From an uncultured Oscillospiraceae bacterium (GTDB lineage: Bacteria > Bacillota > Clostridia > Oscillospirales > Oscillospiraceae), in assembly GCA_910587345.1 (NCBI GenBank), contig CAJUKH010000026.1:241110-305109 (forward strand): DNA of 64,000 nt, given 5' to 3'. This document shows positions 6,766 through 16,035 of this stretch, piece after piece (the stretch's first letter is position 1; each line of letters starts with the position of its first letter). Position numbers and translations under genes: made by a program. The notes under the pieces are model-generated. The model ran no database searches and was not told the origin of the DNA. It saw only the letters and a program-made list of their open reading frames with translations.

Positions 6766-9700
6766 TTATTCCTCCGTATCTTCCTCATCCTCCCGCTTTT
6801 TCCGGCCCAACAGGACCAGACCGGCGGCAGAGGCGGTGCCCAAGGCTCCCCACAAAACAGGATGGAAAAGATCGCCCGTATCCGGTATCACCAGATTGCT
6901 CAAAGGGACCTCATCCCAGAAAAACTCCTCCAACTCCGGGTCCCACATTTTGATGAAGGTCCGGGGCACCTCATCGTCCCAGATGGTTATCTCCTCCGGT
7001 GTCCCCGGATCGTTGGGGTCGGGAAGCTCGTCGGGTATATTGGGCTTTGGCGTCTCCGCCGGCCCCGGCGTCTCACTGGGTCGGGGCGTTTCACCAGGTC
7101 CCGGCGTCTCCGTGGGAACTGGTGTCTCGCCGGGACTCGGCGTGGGCACAGGAGGCACCGGTGTCGGTGTCGGCGTGGGCATGGGGGTAGGCGTAGGCTT
7201 GACCGTAGGTTTGGGGCCCGGGTCATCGGACTCCCGGGGCGGAGTTGTCACCGGGATATGATTGATGAACTTGGCCTGGGCCGTCTCCCCGTTGTCAATG
7301 CTCCCGCTCTCTCCCTCAGCCGTGGTGGTGTAGCCATCCTGATTGGCCTCCGCCTCGACCACCGTGTACTGGATCCCCACAGGCAGATGGCGAATGGTGA
7401 TATGCTGACCGTGCCGCAGCTTGATTTGGCCGCCGCTGGCCACTTCGCCCTTCAGGCCGTCATTCCCTTCATAGGGGAATTTTCTGCTCTCATCAAAGCT
7501 CTGTCCGTCGGCGGTTTTCAGCACCACGGTGAAGGTAAATTCCCGCTTCTGATCTCCATCGCCGGTCACTGTCTTTTGAATGCTCAAAGCGCCCTCTTCA
7601 GGGAAGGGGGTCTTTTGGTTGCTGAACTCGGCCTGTTCCTCCGCCCCGGCCACTACGCTGCCTTCGATCTCGCCGGAGATGGGGAAGACATACCAGCCGT
7701 CCGCCCCAGCTTCCCTCACCCTGTAACGGGTCCCCGCGGGCAGGCCCTGAATGGTGATGGCCTCGTCATGGTGGAGAAGAACGGTGTCCCCGCTCTTCAA
7801 AGTGCCAGCCTTATCCTGCCCCCAGAAATAATAGCTTCCGAGCAAAGGCACACCCTTGTCATCGGTCAATTCCACGATGAAGCTGAAGTTTTTCAGATAA
7901 TCTGCCTTATCCACTTCCCCCAGCACCTGCTTGCTGATGGTCAGCTCCCCGGTATCAGGGGCAGGGGAAGTCTTTTTATCGGTGACCACCACCACATTCA
8001 GCAGGCTGAACAGGTTGGTCAGGTCCACTCCGTCCAGGCAGTCTTTGTTGGTGTCTGTCTTGACTGTGTCTGCATACTTGGGGTCAGTACCGGCCAAAGC
8101 CGGGTAATTCTGCTCCACCCTGACCCGGATATAGCCCGTATCGCTGATAAAGAAGGGCTGGTACATCTTTCCGCCGTCCACATCGTGAAGGCCGTAATCC
8201 ACCTCATTGTTTATGCCGAAATGGAGGTCCATGGACCGCAGGACCTTTCCTATGGTGGAGCGCAGCTCCATATCCTTCCAATCCACAGGCTGGACATTCG
8301 TATTTTCCGACGGCTGATACTGGCCAAAGGCCCGGATATCCCGAAGGGTAATGTCCACATCCCCGTCAGAGGCAAATTTCCGCATGGTCTGGGTGAGTTT
8401 TCCCACACCGGCCATGACCACCACACCGTCATCCTCATCTCCGGCGTCGGCATAGATGGAATAGGTCCCCACCACCACGGGTATCACGGTGGGGTTCTTA
8501 TCATAGCCGGCGGGAGCGCTGATTTCTTTCAGATAGTAGTGGGTCCGCTCGGCAGTATTCGCCCAGATGACCTGGGCGTGGCCGTCGCCTTCATCATTTC
8601 TGGGAGAGAAGATCAAAAGCCCATCCCGGCCATCCACCGTCCCGGTAGTACCCCGTGCCACTTCCTTAGTGCAGCCCTTATCTGTATAAAGTCCAAAGAC
8701 AGCCCCGTTCAGCGGCACGCCATCCTGGGTCACCTTCTGGACCCAAAGCTCCCGCTGCTCGTTGGGAACATAGATGAGGGAGCGGAAATTCCGGTTAAAC
8801 TGGTCCACATTGAGGAAACTGAATCCCTGCCCGCTGCCGGTGCCGGCTACCGTTACAGCCATGATTTTTTTCAGTGTAGCCTCTGCCCCATTGGCCTTTA
8901 CATACTCGCCCAGGGCTGCATATTTTTCCTCCGCAGACAAGTCCGTTTTGATGCCAAGGTCTCTCAAAGCCGCAGGCTCGATCATACCGTAGACCATCCG
9001 CATATCAGCGTTTTCCTTGTTGTTGAGCTGATACCGGCTGGCAAGGCCCGGCAGGTCGGACAGCATACCGACCAGCCGACCGTTCTCGCTGTCCCAGTCC
9101 AAATGCCAGGCGGGGGCATTTTCCATGGTGGACTGCATCAACGCAGCCTCCAAGGTCGCCGTCCTCCACTTTGCGGCAAGAGTAAGGCTGGAGTCCTTGT
9201 TCTGGGGCGATATGGCATGGAACCCTGTCAAATTGCTGCCGTAGAGGGAGACCCAGGTCCCATTTTCCCCCTGGGATTTTTGCAGCAGCATCGGCACCGC
9301 CACCACAAGGCCCTCCCGCTGCGTCTGCTGCGTTACCCGCTTGTTTTCATCTGCCGTAATGTCCTTCTCTGACTCGTCAAAAGCACCGTAGGTCAGCGGT
9401 CCCGCCCCGGTGATATTGGACCCGCAGCAGGCATACGCTCCCGTGGTCCAGCGGTTGGCCACCGAAAGCATAGAGGTCGCTTTGTCAAAGTGGAGCACCA
9501 CATCAACAGGCTGTGCCCGATAGCCCTTCGGCGGTTCCGTCTCTTTGAGAACATAATAGTTCCACGACTGGTCCGCAAAATTGAAGGGACCTCGTTCCCC
9601 GTTTTGCTCACTACCCAGGAACAGGGCCGTGCCGTCTTCTCCGGTCACAAGGGTGGTCAGCGCCTCTGCCCCATCCACCTGTTTGACATAGAAGGGATCT

Positions 9701-12513
9701 TTCCCCTCCATATTGCTGTCGGTATAAAGGCATTCCATCGCATTGGCGGTATTGCCGTCCGTTACCTTCTCTGCGGGGTAGAGTTCAAATGTGACCCCCT
9801 GCACCGGCGTACCGTTCTGGTCCACCTTTTTGATTTGCTGGTACAGCTGGGGCTGAAGGTTAAACCGCACCGCCAGGCTGGAGTCATAGTTGCCCCGCTC
9901 CAGATAGAACATTTTCAGGGTATGGTCGGTATCGCTGGCAAAGGTATTGCCGTTCCAGGTTGTTGTACCAGCCTGCCCGGCATCCGTAAACATCCTTTTC
10001 AGCGTAGTTGTCTGAATGCTGTTTGCCCGCAATGCCTCTACGTCCACAGTACCATCCGATTTATAGGGGAAACCGTTGGTCTTCCAGCTCTGCCCCACCA
10101 TCACTTCACCGGTTGAAAAATCGATGGTTCCGTAGATCTCACTGTGAATACCGCCCAGATCCAGCACCAGCACATCATCCACAAAGACCCATACATCGTC
10201 ATCGCCGGAGAACTGGAAGGACATGGGCTGATTCCCCTTCGTGCCCATGTTGATCACTCCGCCCGCCGGCTGGCGGAAGTTAAGCTCCAGCGTCATTCCC
10301 AGATGGTGGTTCCCCCGAAATGTTCCCTTTGCATGATTGCTTTGAATGGTTTCATCACTGTATAGCTTTCCATCCTTCTCTCCCGTGAAAACCTCAGCCG
10401 CACTGTTAAAGGGAAAGAAGTTGCCAATACTCCGGCGTCCATCATATAAATCGGTGCGGTCCACTGCCGGAGCGTCGTAAAGAATAAATGTGTTGCTCTC
10501 ATCTTCGCTTTCAGCTTCCCGAAACTCTGCAAAGTTGCGCCGCATATTGTAGTAATAATAACCGTTGTTGTCCAGCTGAAACAATCCTGTCACATCTGTA
10601 TAGCTTTTCTTATAGTCATTCTTCACATCCGGAGAAAAGAGGTAATCCAAAGAGGCGCCGTTCTCTACACTGCCCCATACATTCCTCCAACCGCTAATTA
10701 CACCATTACTGATATTCTGCGGATCTTGGCTGCTGTATCCACTTGGGTCGCCAGGGTCATGATCACCACAAAGCTTCCAATCGGAAATACCTTCGTAACC
10801 AGCTGTCTTCTTTGTCATATCTGCGGTATTAATGGTGGGATACCCATCTGTCAGTTTATTTTCTACGATCCCCATCATTCCGGCATTGTTTTTGCCGTAA
10901 TCGCTGGCTGCACCGGCTCCCTTATTCCAAAATCCCGCATGAATATTACCATCCCCAAAGATCAAGAGGCGGTTTTCATTGATGCCATGATTCCAATCCT
11001 CCACACCCGTGCGGCCGGTATTAACATTATTCGCTCCTATATGGCTGTCTGTCTTGGGGAGAAGATCATCTTCCCCATGCACATCGGTATGGACCCAGTA
11101 ATCAAACAGATTTACCGTTACACCTGCGGGGTTGGCAGGTGTATCGATGTGCTCCTCCAGATGGAGGTCCACCTGCTCCAGCGTAATGGTAAGCGTAAGC
11201 AAATTCCGATTTTCGCTGCTATCCGGTTTTCCATTCTCTGTATTGTTATCATTAACGATAACGATGTATCCCGGCCGGGCGTCTATCTCTGCCACAAGAG
11301 CATAGGATACTCCAAATTCCAATTCTGTAGGCAAAGAACTGTCATCCCATTTTATCGGCATCTTCCCAGAAGTATAATTTTCGGTCGTGTCCGGAATAAA
11401 GCCTGCATTTTCCAATGCCCCATCGCTTGTAAAACCTTTGGCATTGATATAAAGAGGAAGAAGCCCTTCCAGCTGCCGGCGCATTGCCTCTTGGTCGTCT
11501 CCATTCGTAATACGAATCGTCAAACGATTATCCTGAGCGAGCAACTGGCCGTTGCGCTGCACAAAACGCCATTCACTCAGATACTTCGTAATTTCCCCTT
11601 CATACACCTCTCCCCCGCCCAAAAAGGCAGTAACGGCAATTTGTTCCTCCCCAAAAGCCGCCGTAAGGATATACTCCCCCTCCCAGGCCCCCTCTTCGGG
11701 AAAAGCCGTCAGGTCCCAGGCCACGGGAAGGGTCTCCTCCCCCACCTGAACCTCCTGGGGCAGCATGGCCTCCAGCATCTCCCGGGTCACGGGCTGACCC
11801 TCTTCGGCGCCGGGCAGGGTCAGATACCAACCCTCCGGCTCCTCGCTCCAGGCCAGCATCTCCTCCTCGTCCACCCAGGTCCACCGGACCTGGGAAGGCA
11901 GGACAGACTCCACCCCATCCGGAATAAAGCCGCTCTCCTCCGGCTCCTTTACACCGCAAAGCCCACACTCATACCCGCACAGCTGTCCCTCAACCGCCGG
12001 GGCATAGCCGCACTCCTCATTATGGGCATGACCGCAGGGGGCGGCCTCCATCGCCTCCAGATAGCCGCACTCCCCATCGTGGATATGACCACAGGCCACC
12101 TTCGCCACAGCAGGCGTATAAGCGCAGCCCTCAGCATGAAGGATGTTCCCCGCCTCGTCCGTCTCCTGACAGTCCAAATCGCAGGGCACCTCTTCTACCC
12201 CGGACACATAACCGCAAAGCTCATCATGCAGATGGCCGCAGGGGCGGCCATCTGCGGCTTCCCGGAAGCCGCATTCCCCGTCATGGATATGCCCACAGGG
12301 CAGCTCCTCCCGCTCCTCCGCATAGCCGCAAAGGACATCATGGACCGGGTGATGCTCACAAAGGCCCTCCGCCGCCGGGTCCAGGCCCCGGACAAAATGC
12401 TCCAGATTGGGCAGCAGCAGGCATACGCACAGCACTCCGGCCAAAAGTCTCCTTCCCTTCCGGTCCTCCGGCCGGTGTAGAAGCCGCTTTCCCTTATGCC
12501 TCATAGTTTTCAT
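6766..12513 (-). CDS. giant wall-anchored surface protein: Cys/His repeats, fibro-slime domain, SpaA-like domains, IPDTG anchor
   Basis: A 1,915-residue exported protein, probably an adhesin or pilin-like fibre. It has a basic start plus hydrophobic signal segment (about residues 1-42). Residues 50-190 carry tandem C-x-H-x-H-D-x2-C-G-Y units. A fibro-slime/PA14-like domain follows, with FSGDDDVWVFVDDVLVLDL near residue 770. SpaA/Cna-B-like beta domains lie near 890-980 and 1255-1350, and two more related repeats at about 1520-1750 (ELTISKQVLG and ALSIQKTVTG starts). The Pro/Thr-rich wall-spanning tail is at about 1755-1830. A sortase motif IPDTG lies near 1876, followed by a transmembrane helix and an acidic tail. 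ATG at 12513 (MKTMRHKGKR) sits 6 nt after GGAGGGG and is preferred over the upstream ATG at 12534. No sortase gene is in the window. Domain calls are from motifs, so boundaries are rough. Confidence 0.88.
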   Translation of the reverse strand: MKTMRHKGKRLLHRPEDRKGRRLLAGVLCVCLLLPNLEHFVRGLDPAAEGLCEHHPVHDVLCGYAEEREELPCGHIHDGECGFREAADGRPCGHLHDELCGYVSGVEEVPCDLDCQETDEAGNILHAEGCAYTPAVAKVACGHIHDGECGYLEAMEAAPCGHAHNEECGYAPAVEGQLCGYECGLCGVKEPEESGFIPDGVESVLPSQVRWTWVDEEEMLAWSEEPEGWYLTLPGAEEGQPVTREMLEAMLPQEVQVGEETLPVAWDLTAFPEEGAWEGEYILTAAFGEEQIAVTAFLGGGEVYEGEITKYLSEWRFVQRNGQLLAQDNRLTIRITNGDDQEAMRRQLEGLLPLYINAKGFTSDGALENAGFIPDTTENYTSGKMPIKWDDSSLPTELEFGVSYALVAEIDARPGYIVIVNDNNTENGKPDSSENRNLLTLTITLEQVDLHLEEHIDTPANPAGVTVNLFDYWVHTDVHGEDDLLPKTDSHIGANNVNTGRTGVEDWNHGINENRLLIFGDGNIHAGFWNKGAGAASDYGKNNAGMMGIVENKLTDGYPTINTADMTKKTAGYEGISDWKLCGDHDPGDPSGYSSQDPQNISNGVISGWRNVWGSVENGASLDYLFSPDVKNDYKKSYTDVTGLFQLDNNGYYYYNMRRNFAEFREAESEDESNTFILYDAPAVDRTDLYDGRRSIGNFFPFNSAAEVFTGEKDGKLYSDETIQSNHAKGTFRGNHHLGMTLELNFRQPAGGVINMGTKGNQPMSFQFSGDDDVWVFVDDVLVLDLGGIHSEIYGTIDFSTGEVMVGQSWKTNGFPYKSDGTVDVEALRANSIQTTTLKRMFTDAGQAGTTTWNGNTFASDTDHTLKMFYLERGNYDSSLAVRFNLQPQLYQQIKKVDQNGTPVQGVTFELYPAEKVTDGNTANAMECLYTDSNMEGKDPFYVKQVDGAEALTTLVTGEDGTALFLGSEQNGERGPFNFADQSWNYYVLKETEPPKGYRAQPVDVVLHFDKATSMLSVANRWTTGAYACCGSNITGAGPLTYGAFDESEKDITADENKRVTQQTQREGLVVAVPMLLQKSQGENGTWVSLYGSNLTGFHAISPQNKDSSLTLAAKWRTATLEAALMQSTMENAPAWHLDWDSENGRLVGMLSDLPGLASRYQLNNKENADMRMVYGMIEPAALRDLGIKTDLSAEEKYAALGEYVKANGAEATLKKIMAVTVAGTGSGQGFSFLNVDQFNRNFRSLIYVPNEQRELWVQKVTQDGVPLNGAVFGLYTDKGCTKEVARGTTGTVDGRDGLLIFSPRNDEGDGHAQVIWANTAERTHYYLKEISAPAGYDKNPTVIPVVVGTYSIYADAGDEDDGVVVMAGVGKLTQTMRKFASDGDVDITLRDIRAFGQYQPSENTNVQPVDWKDMELRSTIGKVLRSMDLHFGINNEVDYGLHDVDGGKMYQPFFISDTGYIRVRVEQNYPALAGTDPKYADTVKTDTNKDCLDGVDLTNLFSLLNVVVVTDKKTSPAPDTGELTISKQVLGEVDKADYLKNFSFIVELTDDKGVPLLGSYYFWGQDKAGTLKSGDTVLLHHDEAITIQGLPAGTRYRVREAGADGWYVFPISGEIEGSVVAGAEEQAEFSNQKTPFPEEGALSIQKTVTGDGDQKREFTFTVVLKTADGQSFDESRKFPYEGNDGLKGEVASGGQIKLRHGQHITIRHLPVGIQYTVVEAEANQDGYTTTAEGESGSIDNGETAQAKFINHIPVTTPPRESDDPGPKPTVKPTPTPMPTPTPTPVPPVPTPSPGETPVPTETPGPGETPRPSETPGPAETPKPNIPDELPDPNDPGTPEEITIWDDEVPRTFIKMWDPELEEFFWDEVPLSNLVIPDTGDLFHPVLWGALGTASAAGLVLLGRKKREDEEDTEE

Positions 12514-12658
12514 TTCCGACCCCTCCAAGCTCATCGGACGTTTTCTTCTCTCTGGTATCTCTCTGAATAACCCCTTCTCCCAAGAGGGGATTTACACTCT
12601 GTACAGATATTACAAAAATAAGAAAGATAAACTCCTCCACTTTTGTGTAGGTGTTTGT

Positions 12659-12687
12659 ATTTTATCATTCTTTCTTCTCAAATGCAA
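12659..12687 (-). promoter_or_regulatory. promoter of the surface-protein gene
   Basis: Minus-strand TTGCAT (12682-12687), 17 bp, TAAAAT (12659-12664). It gives an untranslated leader of about 140 nt that contains a CCCCT/AGGGG hairpin near 12571-12589. Confidence 0.65.
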
Positions 12688-12738
12688 CCATTTTCTGAAA
12701 CTTCCCCCTCCCTTTCTGCCCTCCTTATCCCTCCCCCC

Positions 12739-12767
12739 CCTTTACAGCGGAAAGGAGTTTTGGTATG
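12739..12767 (+). promoter_or_regulatory. promoter of apbE
   Basis: TTTACA (12739-12744), 17 bp, TATGAT (12762-12767). The stretch 12688-12738 is pyrimidine-rich with no feature I can name. Confidence 0.65.
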
Positions 12768-12842
12768 ATGGGATAGGCCCGCCGCAGAAAGTGGACCCCA
12801 GATTTTATAAAAAGGCCCCGTCCCCGGGGAATGGTGAAAAAT

Positions 12843-13868
12843 ATGAAAAAACCTCTGGCCTGTTTCCTTCTGCTGTCTGTCCTGCTGACCGGCTGCGTCC
12901 CCGCCCGCCCCTCACAGCCCCAGCGGTATGAGTCTACCTACCTGACCCTCTTTGATACGGTGACCTCCATTGTGGGCTATGCCGACAGCGAAGAGGCCTT
13001 TCGCCGTACCAGTCAGCAGCTTCATGATGAGATGCTGGAATACCATCAACTGTTCGATATTTACAATGATTATGAAGGTATCAACAACCTGAAAACGGTA
13101 AACGACAACGCCGGCGGAGAGCCGGTCAAGGTGGATGAAAAAATCATCGACCTGCTCCTTTTCTGCCGGGAACTGGCCCAAAAGACCGGCGGCAAGGTAG
13201 ATGTGACCATGGGCAGCGTTCTGCGCCTGTGGCATGAGGCCCGGCAGGCCGGCCTCAACGACCCGGATCATGCGGCCCTCCCCGACCCCCAGGCTCTGGA
13301 GGCGGCATCCGCCCATGTGGGCTTCTCCCTTTTGGAGATCGATGCGGAAGCCGGCACCCTCCGCCTCACCGACCCGGACGCCCGTCTGGACGTGGGGGCG
13401 GTAGCCAAGGGCTATGCCACCGAACAGGTCAGCCGCCGGCTCCCCTCGGGATACCTTCTCAGCGTGGGCGGCAACGTCCGCTCTACCGGCAGCAAGCCCG
13501 ACGGTTCCCAATGGGTGGTGGGCATCCAGGACCCGGACCACGGAAACGGGTATCTCCATACATTATATGTGGCCGATGCCTCGGCTGTGGTCACCAGCGG
13601 AGACTACCAGCGTTATTACACCGTGGACGGGGTGCGCTACCACCACATCATCGACCCGGAGACCCACTTCCCCGCCACCCGCTGGCGGGCGGTGACCATC
13701 CTCTGCCCCGATTCCGGCCTGGCCGACGGGCTGTCCACCGCCCTTTTCCTCATGGATCAGGAGACGGGGGCCGCTCTTTTGAAGGAGTATGATGCCCAGG
13801 CAATGTGGGTTGCTTTGGACGGGACTCTTCTGTACAGCGACGGCTTCCAGACGGCGATCCACAAGTAA
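12843..13868 (+). CDS. apbE: FAD:protein FMN transferase, lipoprotein
   Basis: Attaches FMN to a threonine of target proteins such as Rnf/Nqr subunits and extracytoplasmic flavoproteins, outside the membrane. About 341 residues. The N-terminus MKKPLACFLLLSVLLTGC is a lipoprotein signal with lipobox LLTGC. Family motifs are DTVTSIVGYA, GGKVDVTMGSVLRLW, DVGAVAKGYATEQ (FAD/Mg binding), LLSVGGNVRSTGSKPDG and YYTVDGVRYHHIIDPETHFPA, with the conserved HIIDP. ATG at 12843 is preferred to 12831 because the earlier one abuts its purine run. Single gene with its own promoter and terminator. No Rnf genes are nearby, so its targets lie elsewhere. Confidence 0.93.
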   Translation: MKKPLACFLLLSVLLTGCVPARPSQPQRYESTYLTLFDTVTSIVGYADSEEAFRRTSQQLHDEMLEYHQLFDIYNDYEGINNLKTVNDNAGGEPVKVDEKIIDLLLFCRELAQKTGGKVDVTMGSVLRLWHEARQAGLNDPDHAALPDPQALEAASAHVGFSLLEIDAEAGTLRLTDPDARLDVGAVAKGYATEQVSRRLPSGYLLSVGGNVRSTGSKPDGSQWVVGIQDPDHGNGYLHTLYVADASAVVTSGDYQRYYTVDGVRYHHIIDPETHFPATRWRAVTILCPDSGLADGLSTALFLMDQETGAALLKEYDAQAMWVALDGTLLYSDGFQTAIHK

Positions 13869-13899
13869 GACCGCCGGACAAAACGGCAGATAAAACAAA

Positions 13900-13930
13900 G
13901 GGGTCGGACTTTAAAGTCCGGCCCCTTTTC
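13900..13930. terminator. bidirectional terminator between apbE and coaX
   Basis: GGGGTCGGACTT/AAGTCCGGCCCC hairpin, followed by TTTTCTT on the plus strand and an A-rich flank on the other side. Confidence 0.8.
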
Positions 13931-14695
13931 TTATTTCCTCCGCTGATAGATCAGCCGCAGCCCTTCAAACATCAGATCCTTGTCCACCACCTGGATCAGA
14001 TCGGTGCTGCCGGCGATCAATTCCGCCAGGCCGCCGGTGGCAATGACCCTGCAAACTCCTCCCATCTCCTCCCTGGCCCGGCGGATGAGATATTCCATGG
14101 CCCCCACATAGCCCAGCACCACCCCGGCCTGGATCTGTCCCACCGTGGTGCAATCCAGTACCTTGCCGGGACAGGCCAGTTCCACCTGGGGCAGCAGGGC
14201 GGCCCCTTGGGTCAGGGCATTCATGGAAAGCCCCAGCCCCGGGGCGATACATCCTCCCAGATAGGCCCCCTCCTCATTGATGGCATCCAGGGTGGTGGCG
14301 GTGCCGAAATCCAGCAGCAGACAGGGTCCCCCATACTTCCGAACCGCCGCCACACAGGCCACCGAGCGGTCACTGCCAAGGCGCTCCTTCCCCTCCACCG
14401 CCATTTTCAGTCCCGGGTCCACATCCCGGTCTACCACCAGCGCTCTCCGGCCCAGATAGGCGGACACAGCCCCCTCCAGCGGCCCCATCACCTGGGGCAC
14501 AACCGAGGAGATGATCACATCCTCCACCTTGTCCAAAGGCAGAGAAAACCGCTGGAAATAGCCGCAGAGCAAAAGCCCCAGCTCATCCGCCGTCCGGCCC
14601 GGATCGGTGCTCAGACGAAAGGAGCCTTTCAGTGTCTCCCCCTCATAAACGCCAAAGCAAAGGTTGGTATTTCCCACATCGATCGTCAAAAGCAT
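13931..14695 (-). CDS. coaX: type III pantothenate kinase
   Basis: Phosphorylates pantothenate, the first step of coenzyme A synthesis. 254 residues of the ASKHA fold. The N-terminal phosphate loop is TIDVGNTNLCFGVYEG. Other motifs are ADELGLLL, the active-site segment LLLDFGTATTLDAI (about residues 120-133), APGLGLSMNAL and VIATGGLAELI near the C-terminus. ATG at 14695 follows AGGTGG by 8 nt; a GTG 12 nt earlier overlaps that site. It lies 15 bp after the phosphodiesterase gene and is probably co-transcribed with it. Confidence 0.96.
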   Translation of the reverse strand: MLLTIDVGNTNLCFGVYEGETLKGSFRLSTDPGRTADELGLLLCGYFQRFSLPLDKVEDVIISSVVPQVMGPLEGAVSAYLGRRALVVDRDVDPGLKMAVEGKERLGSDRSVACVAAVRKYGGPCLLLDFGTATTLDAINEEGAYLGGCIAPGLGLSMNALTQGAALLPQVELACPGKVLDCTTVGQIQAGVVLGYVGAMEYLIRRAREEMGGVCRVIATGGLAELIAGSTDLIQVVDKDLMFEGLRLIYQRRK

Positions 14696-14710
14696 ATTGT
14701 CTTCCACCTT

Positions 14711-15184
14711 TCAGAACAGTACCGCCGTGCGGCAGCTCATTTCCCGGTCCCTGATCTCCATGACCCCATAGGTGACGCTCCGGGCAGTGCCGCCGATGGC
14801 TCCCGGGTTCAGCACCCACAGCCGTCCGTCCAAATAACAGACGGGCTGGTGGGTATGTCCAAAAAACACGCCGTCCACCCCCCGGACCCGGGCCTCCTCC
14901 ACCAACATCCCAAGCCCCATTTTCACATAGTAGCGGTGGCCGTGGAGGAGCCATAGCCGCCTGCCGTCCAGAAAAAGCTCCCGCTCTTCCGGAAAGCCGC
15001 AGCCGGCGCCGTCACAGTTTCCCCGGACCTGCTGGATCTCCAGGTCAGGAAAAATCTCCGCCAGCCGTCCGGCGTCCCGGACCACGTCGCCCAGATGGAG
15101 CACCCGGTCCGGCGTCTCGGCTCTTACCGCCCTTTCCGTATAGTCCCACCTGCCATGGGAGTCGGAAAAAATCAAACATTTCAT
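14711..15184 (-). CDS. YfcE/MJ0936-type metallophosphodiesterase
   Basis: A 157-residue calcineurin-like phosphoesterase. Metal ligands are visible as SDSHG (residues 7-11), GDVV, GNCD, LHGH and the C-terminal GHTHQP. Relatives hydrolyse phosphodiesters of unknown physiological origin. Upstream neighbour of coaX on the same transcript. ATG at 15184 is preceded by AAGGTG. Confidence 0.92.
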   Translation of the reverse strand: MKCLIFSDSHGRWDYTERAVRAETPDRVLHLGDVVRDAGRLAEIFPDLEIQQVRGNCDGAGCGFPEERELFLDGRRLWLLHGHRYYVKMGLGMLVEEARVRGVDGVFFGHTHQPVCYLDGRLWVLNPGAIGGTARSVTYGVMEIRDREMSCRTAVLF

Positions 15185-15254
15185 GGTGTCACCTTCCCGT
15201 TAAACGCACATATAATGAAGAGAACCCAACTATAAATGCATGGAGGGACCTGCT

Positions 15255-15533
15255 ATGAGCCAATCCGATCCCACGCTGGACGCCCTGAAAAAAGACCCCC
15301 AGGCGGCAAAACTTCTCAGTGACCCCGCGGGACTCAAAGCCCTGCTCTCCGCCCCGGAGACCCAACAGCTGATGTCGCTCCTGAACCAAAGCGCCGGAAG
15401 CGGCCTTCAGTCCGCCGCCCAGGCGGCGGCCAAGGGCAAGCCCGAAGCCCTCATGGGGCTTTTGAATCAGGTCATGAACGATCCCCAGGGGGCACAGGCC
15501 GTGGAGGGGCTGAAAAAGAAAACCGGCAACTGA
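15255..15533 (+). CDS. small protein of unknown function, first of a three-gene set
   Basis: A 92-residue, mostly alpha-helical, Ala/Leu/Gln-rich protein (MSQSDPTLDALKKDPQAAKL) with no signal or membrane segment. The repeated LL-S-PAG-KALLSAP and GLLNQVMNDPQGA segments look like short helical repeats. I do not recognise the family. ATG at 15255 follows GGAGGG by 7 nt. It is followed at short spacing by two more unknown genes. A TATAAT at 15211-15216 may be its -10 box, but I see no good -35. Confidence 0.75.
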   Translation: MSQSDPTLDALKKDPQAAKLLSDPAGLKALLSAPETQQLMSLLNQSAGSGLQSAAQAAAKGKPEALMGLLNQVMNDPQGAQAVEGLKKKTGN

Positions 15534-15561
15534 TCCAACATCACAGAAAGGGGGCATGGAT

Positions 15562-16035
15562 ATGGCGGATCTCCAATCACAGCTTCAGGCCATCCTGGGC
15601 GATGCAGAGACCATGAGTCAGATCACCGCCATTGCCCAAGCCCTTACCGGCGGCCAAGCCCAGGACCCGCCCCCCTCCACCGCCGGGCAGGAGTCCCTCT
15701 CCGCTCCGCAGGGAGACTATATTCCCGCCGGGCAGGAGGGAACTTTTTCCCAGCTTCCGCCGCCCGACCCCTCTCCGCCGCCCGACCTCTCCTCCCTCTT
15801 GGGAGGGCTGGGCATGGGCGGCATCGACCCCAGGCTCCTGCAGATCGCCCTGCGGGTCTATGGAGAATACTCCGCTCAGGATGACGAGAAAGCCACCCTT
15901 CTGGCCTCCCTCAAACCCTTCTTAAAGGCGGAACGGCTGGAAAAGATGGAGAAAGCGGAAAAAATCGCCCGCCTCTCCCGGGTGGTGCGGGTGGCCATCC
16001 AGCTTCTTCGAGAGGAGGGCGAGGGCCATGTATAA
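15562..16035 (+). CDS. unknown protein with proline-rich middle, second of a three-gene set
   Basis: 157 residues. A helical N-terminus of about 35 residues (LQSQLQAILGDAETMSQITA) resembles the start of the preceding protein. A Pro/Ser/Gly-rich linker runs from about 35 to 85, and a charged helical C-terminus includes FLKAERLEKMEKAEKIARLS. No known domain. ATG at 15562 lies 7 nt after AAAGGGGG; the ATG at 15556 is too close. It overlaps the next gene by 8 bp, so translation is probably coupled. Confidence 0.75.
   Translation: MADLQSQLQAILGDAETMSQITAIAQALTGGQAQDPPPSTAGQESLSAPQGDYIPAGQEGTFSQLPPPDPSPPPDLSSLLGGLGMGGIDPRLLQIALRVYGEYSAQDDEKATLLASLKPFLKAERLEKMEKAEKIARLSRVVRVAIQLLREEGEGHV

Noticed and set aside
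7080..7250. Short tandem DNA repeats resembling a microsatellite
   Set aside because: They encode the Pro/Thr-rich wall-spanning tail of the surface protein; an ordinary feature of such proteins.
6862..9372. An 836-codon plus-strand open frame inside the surface-protein gene
   Set aside because: Antisense shadow of a long GC-biased gene; no start signal and no recognisable domain.
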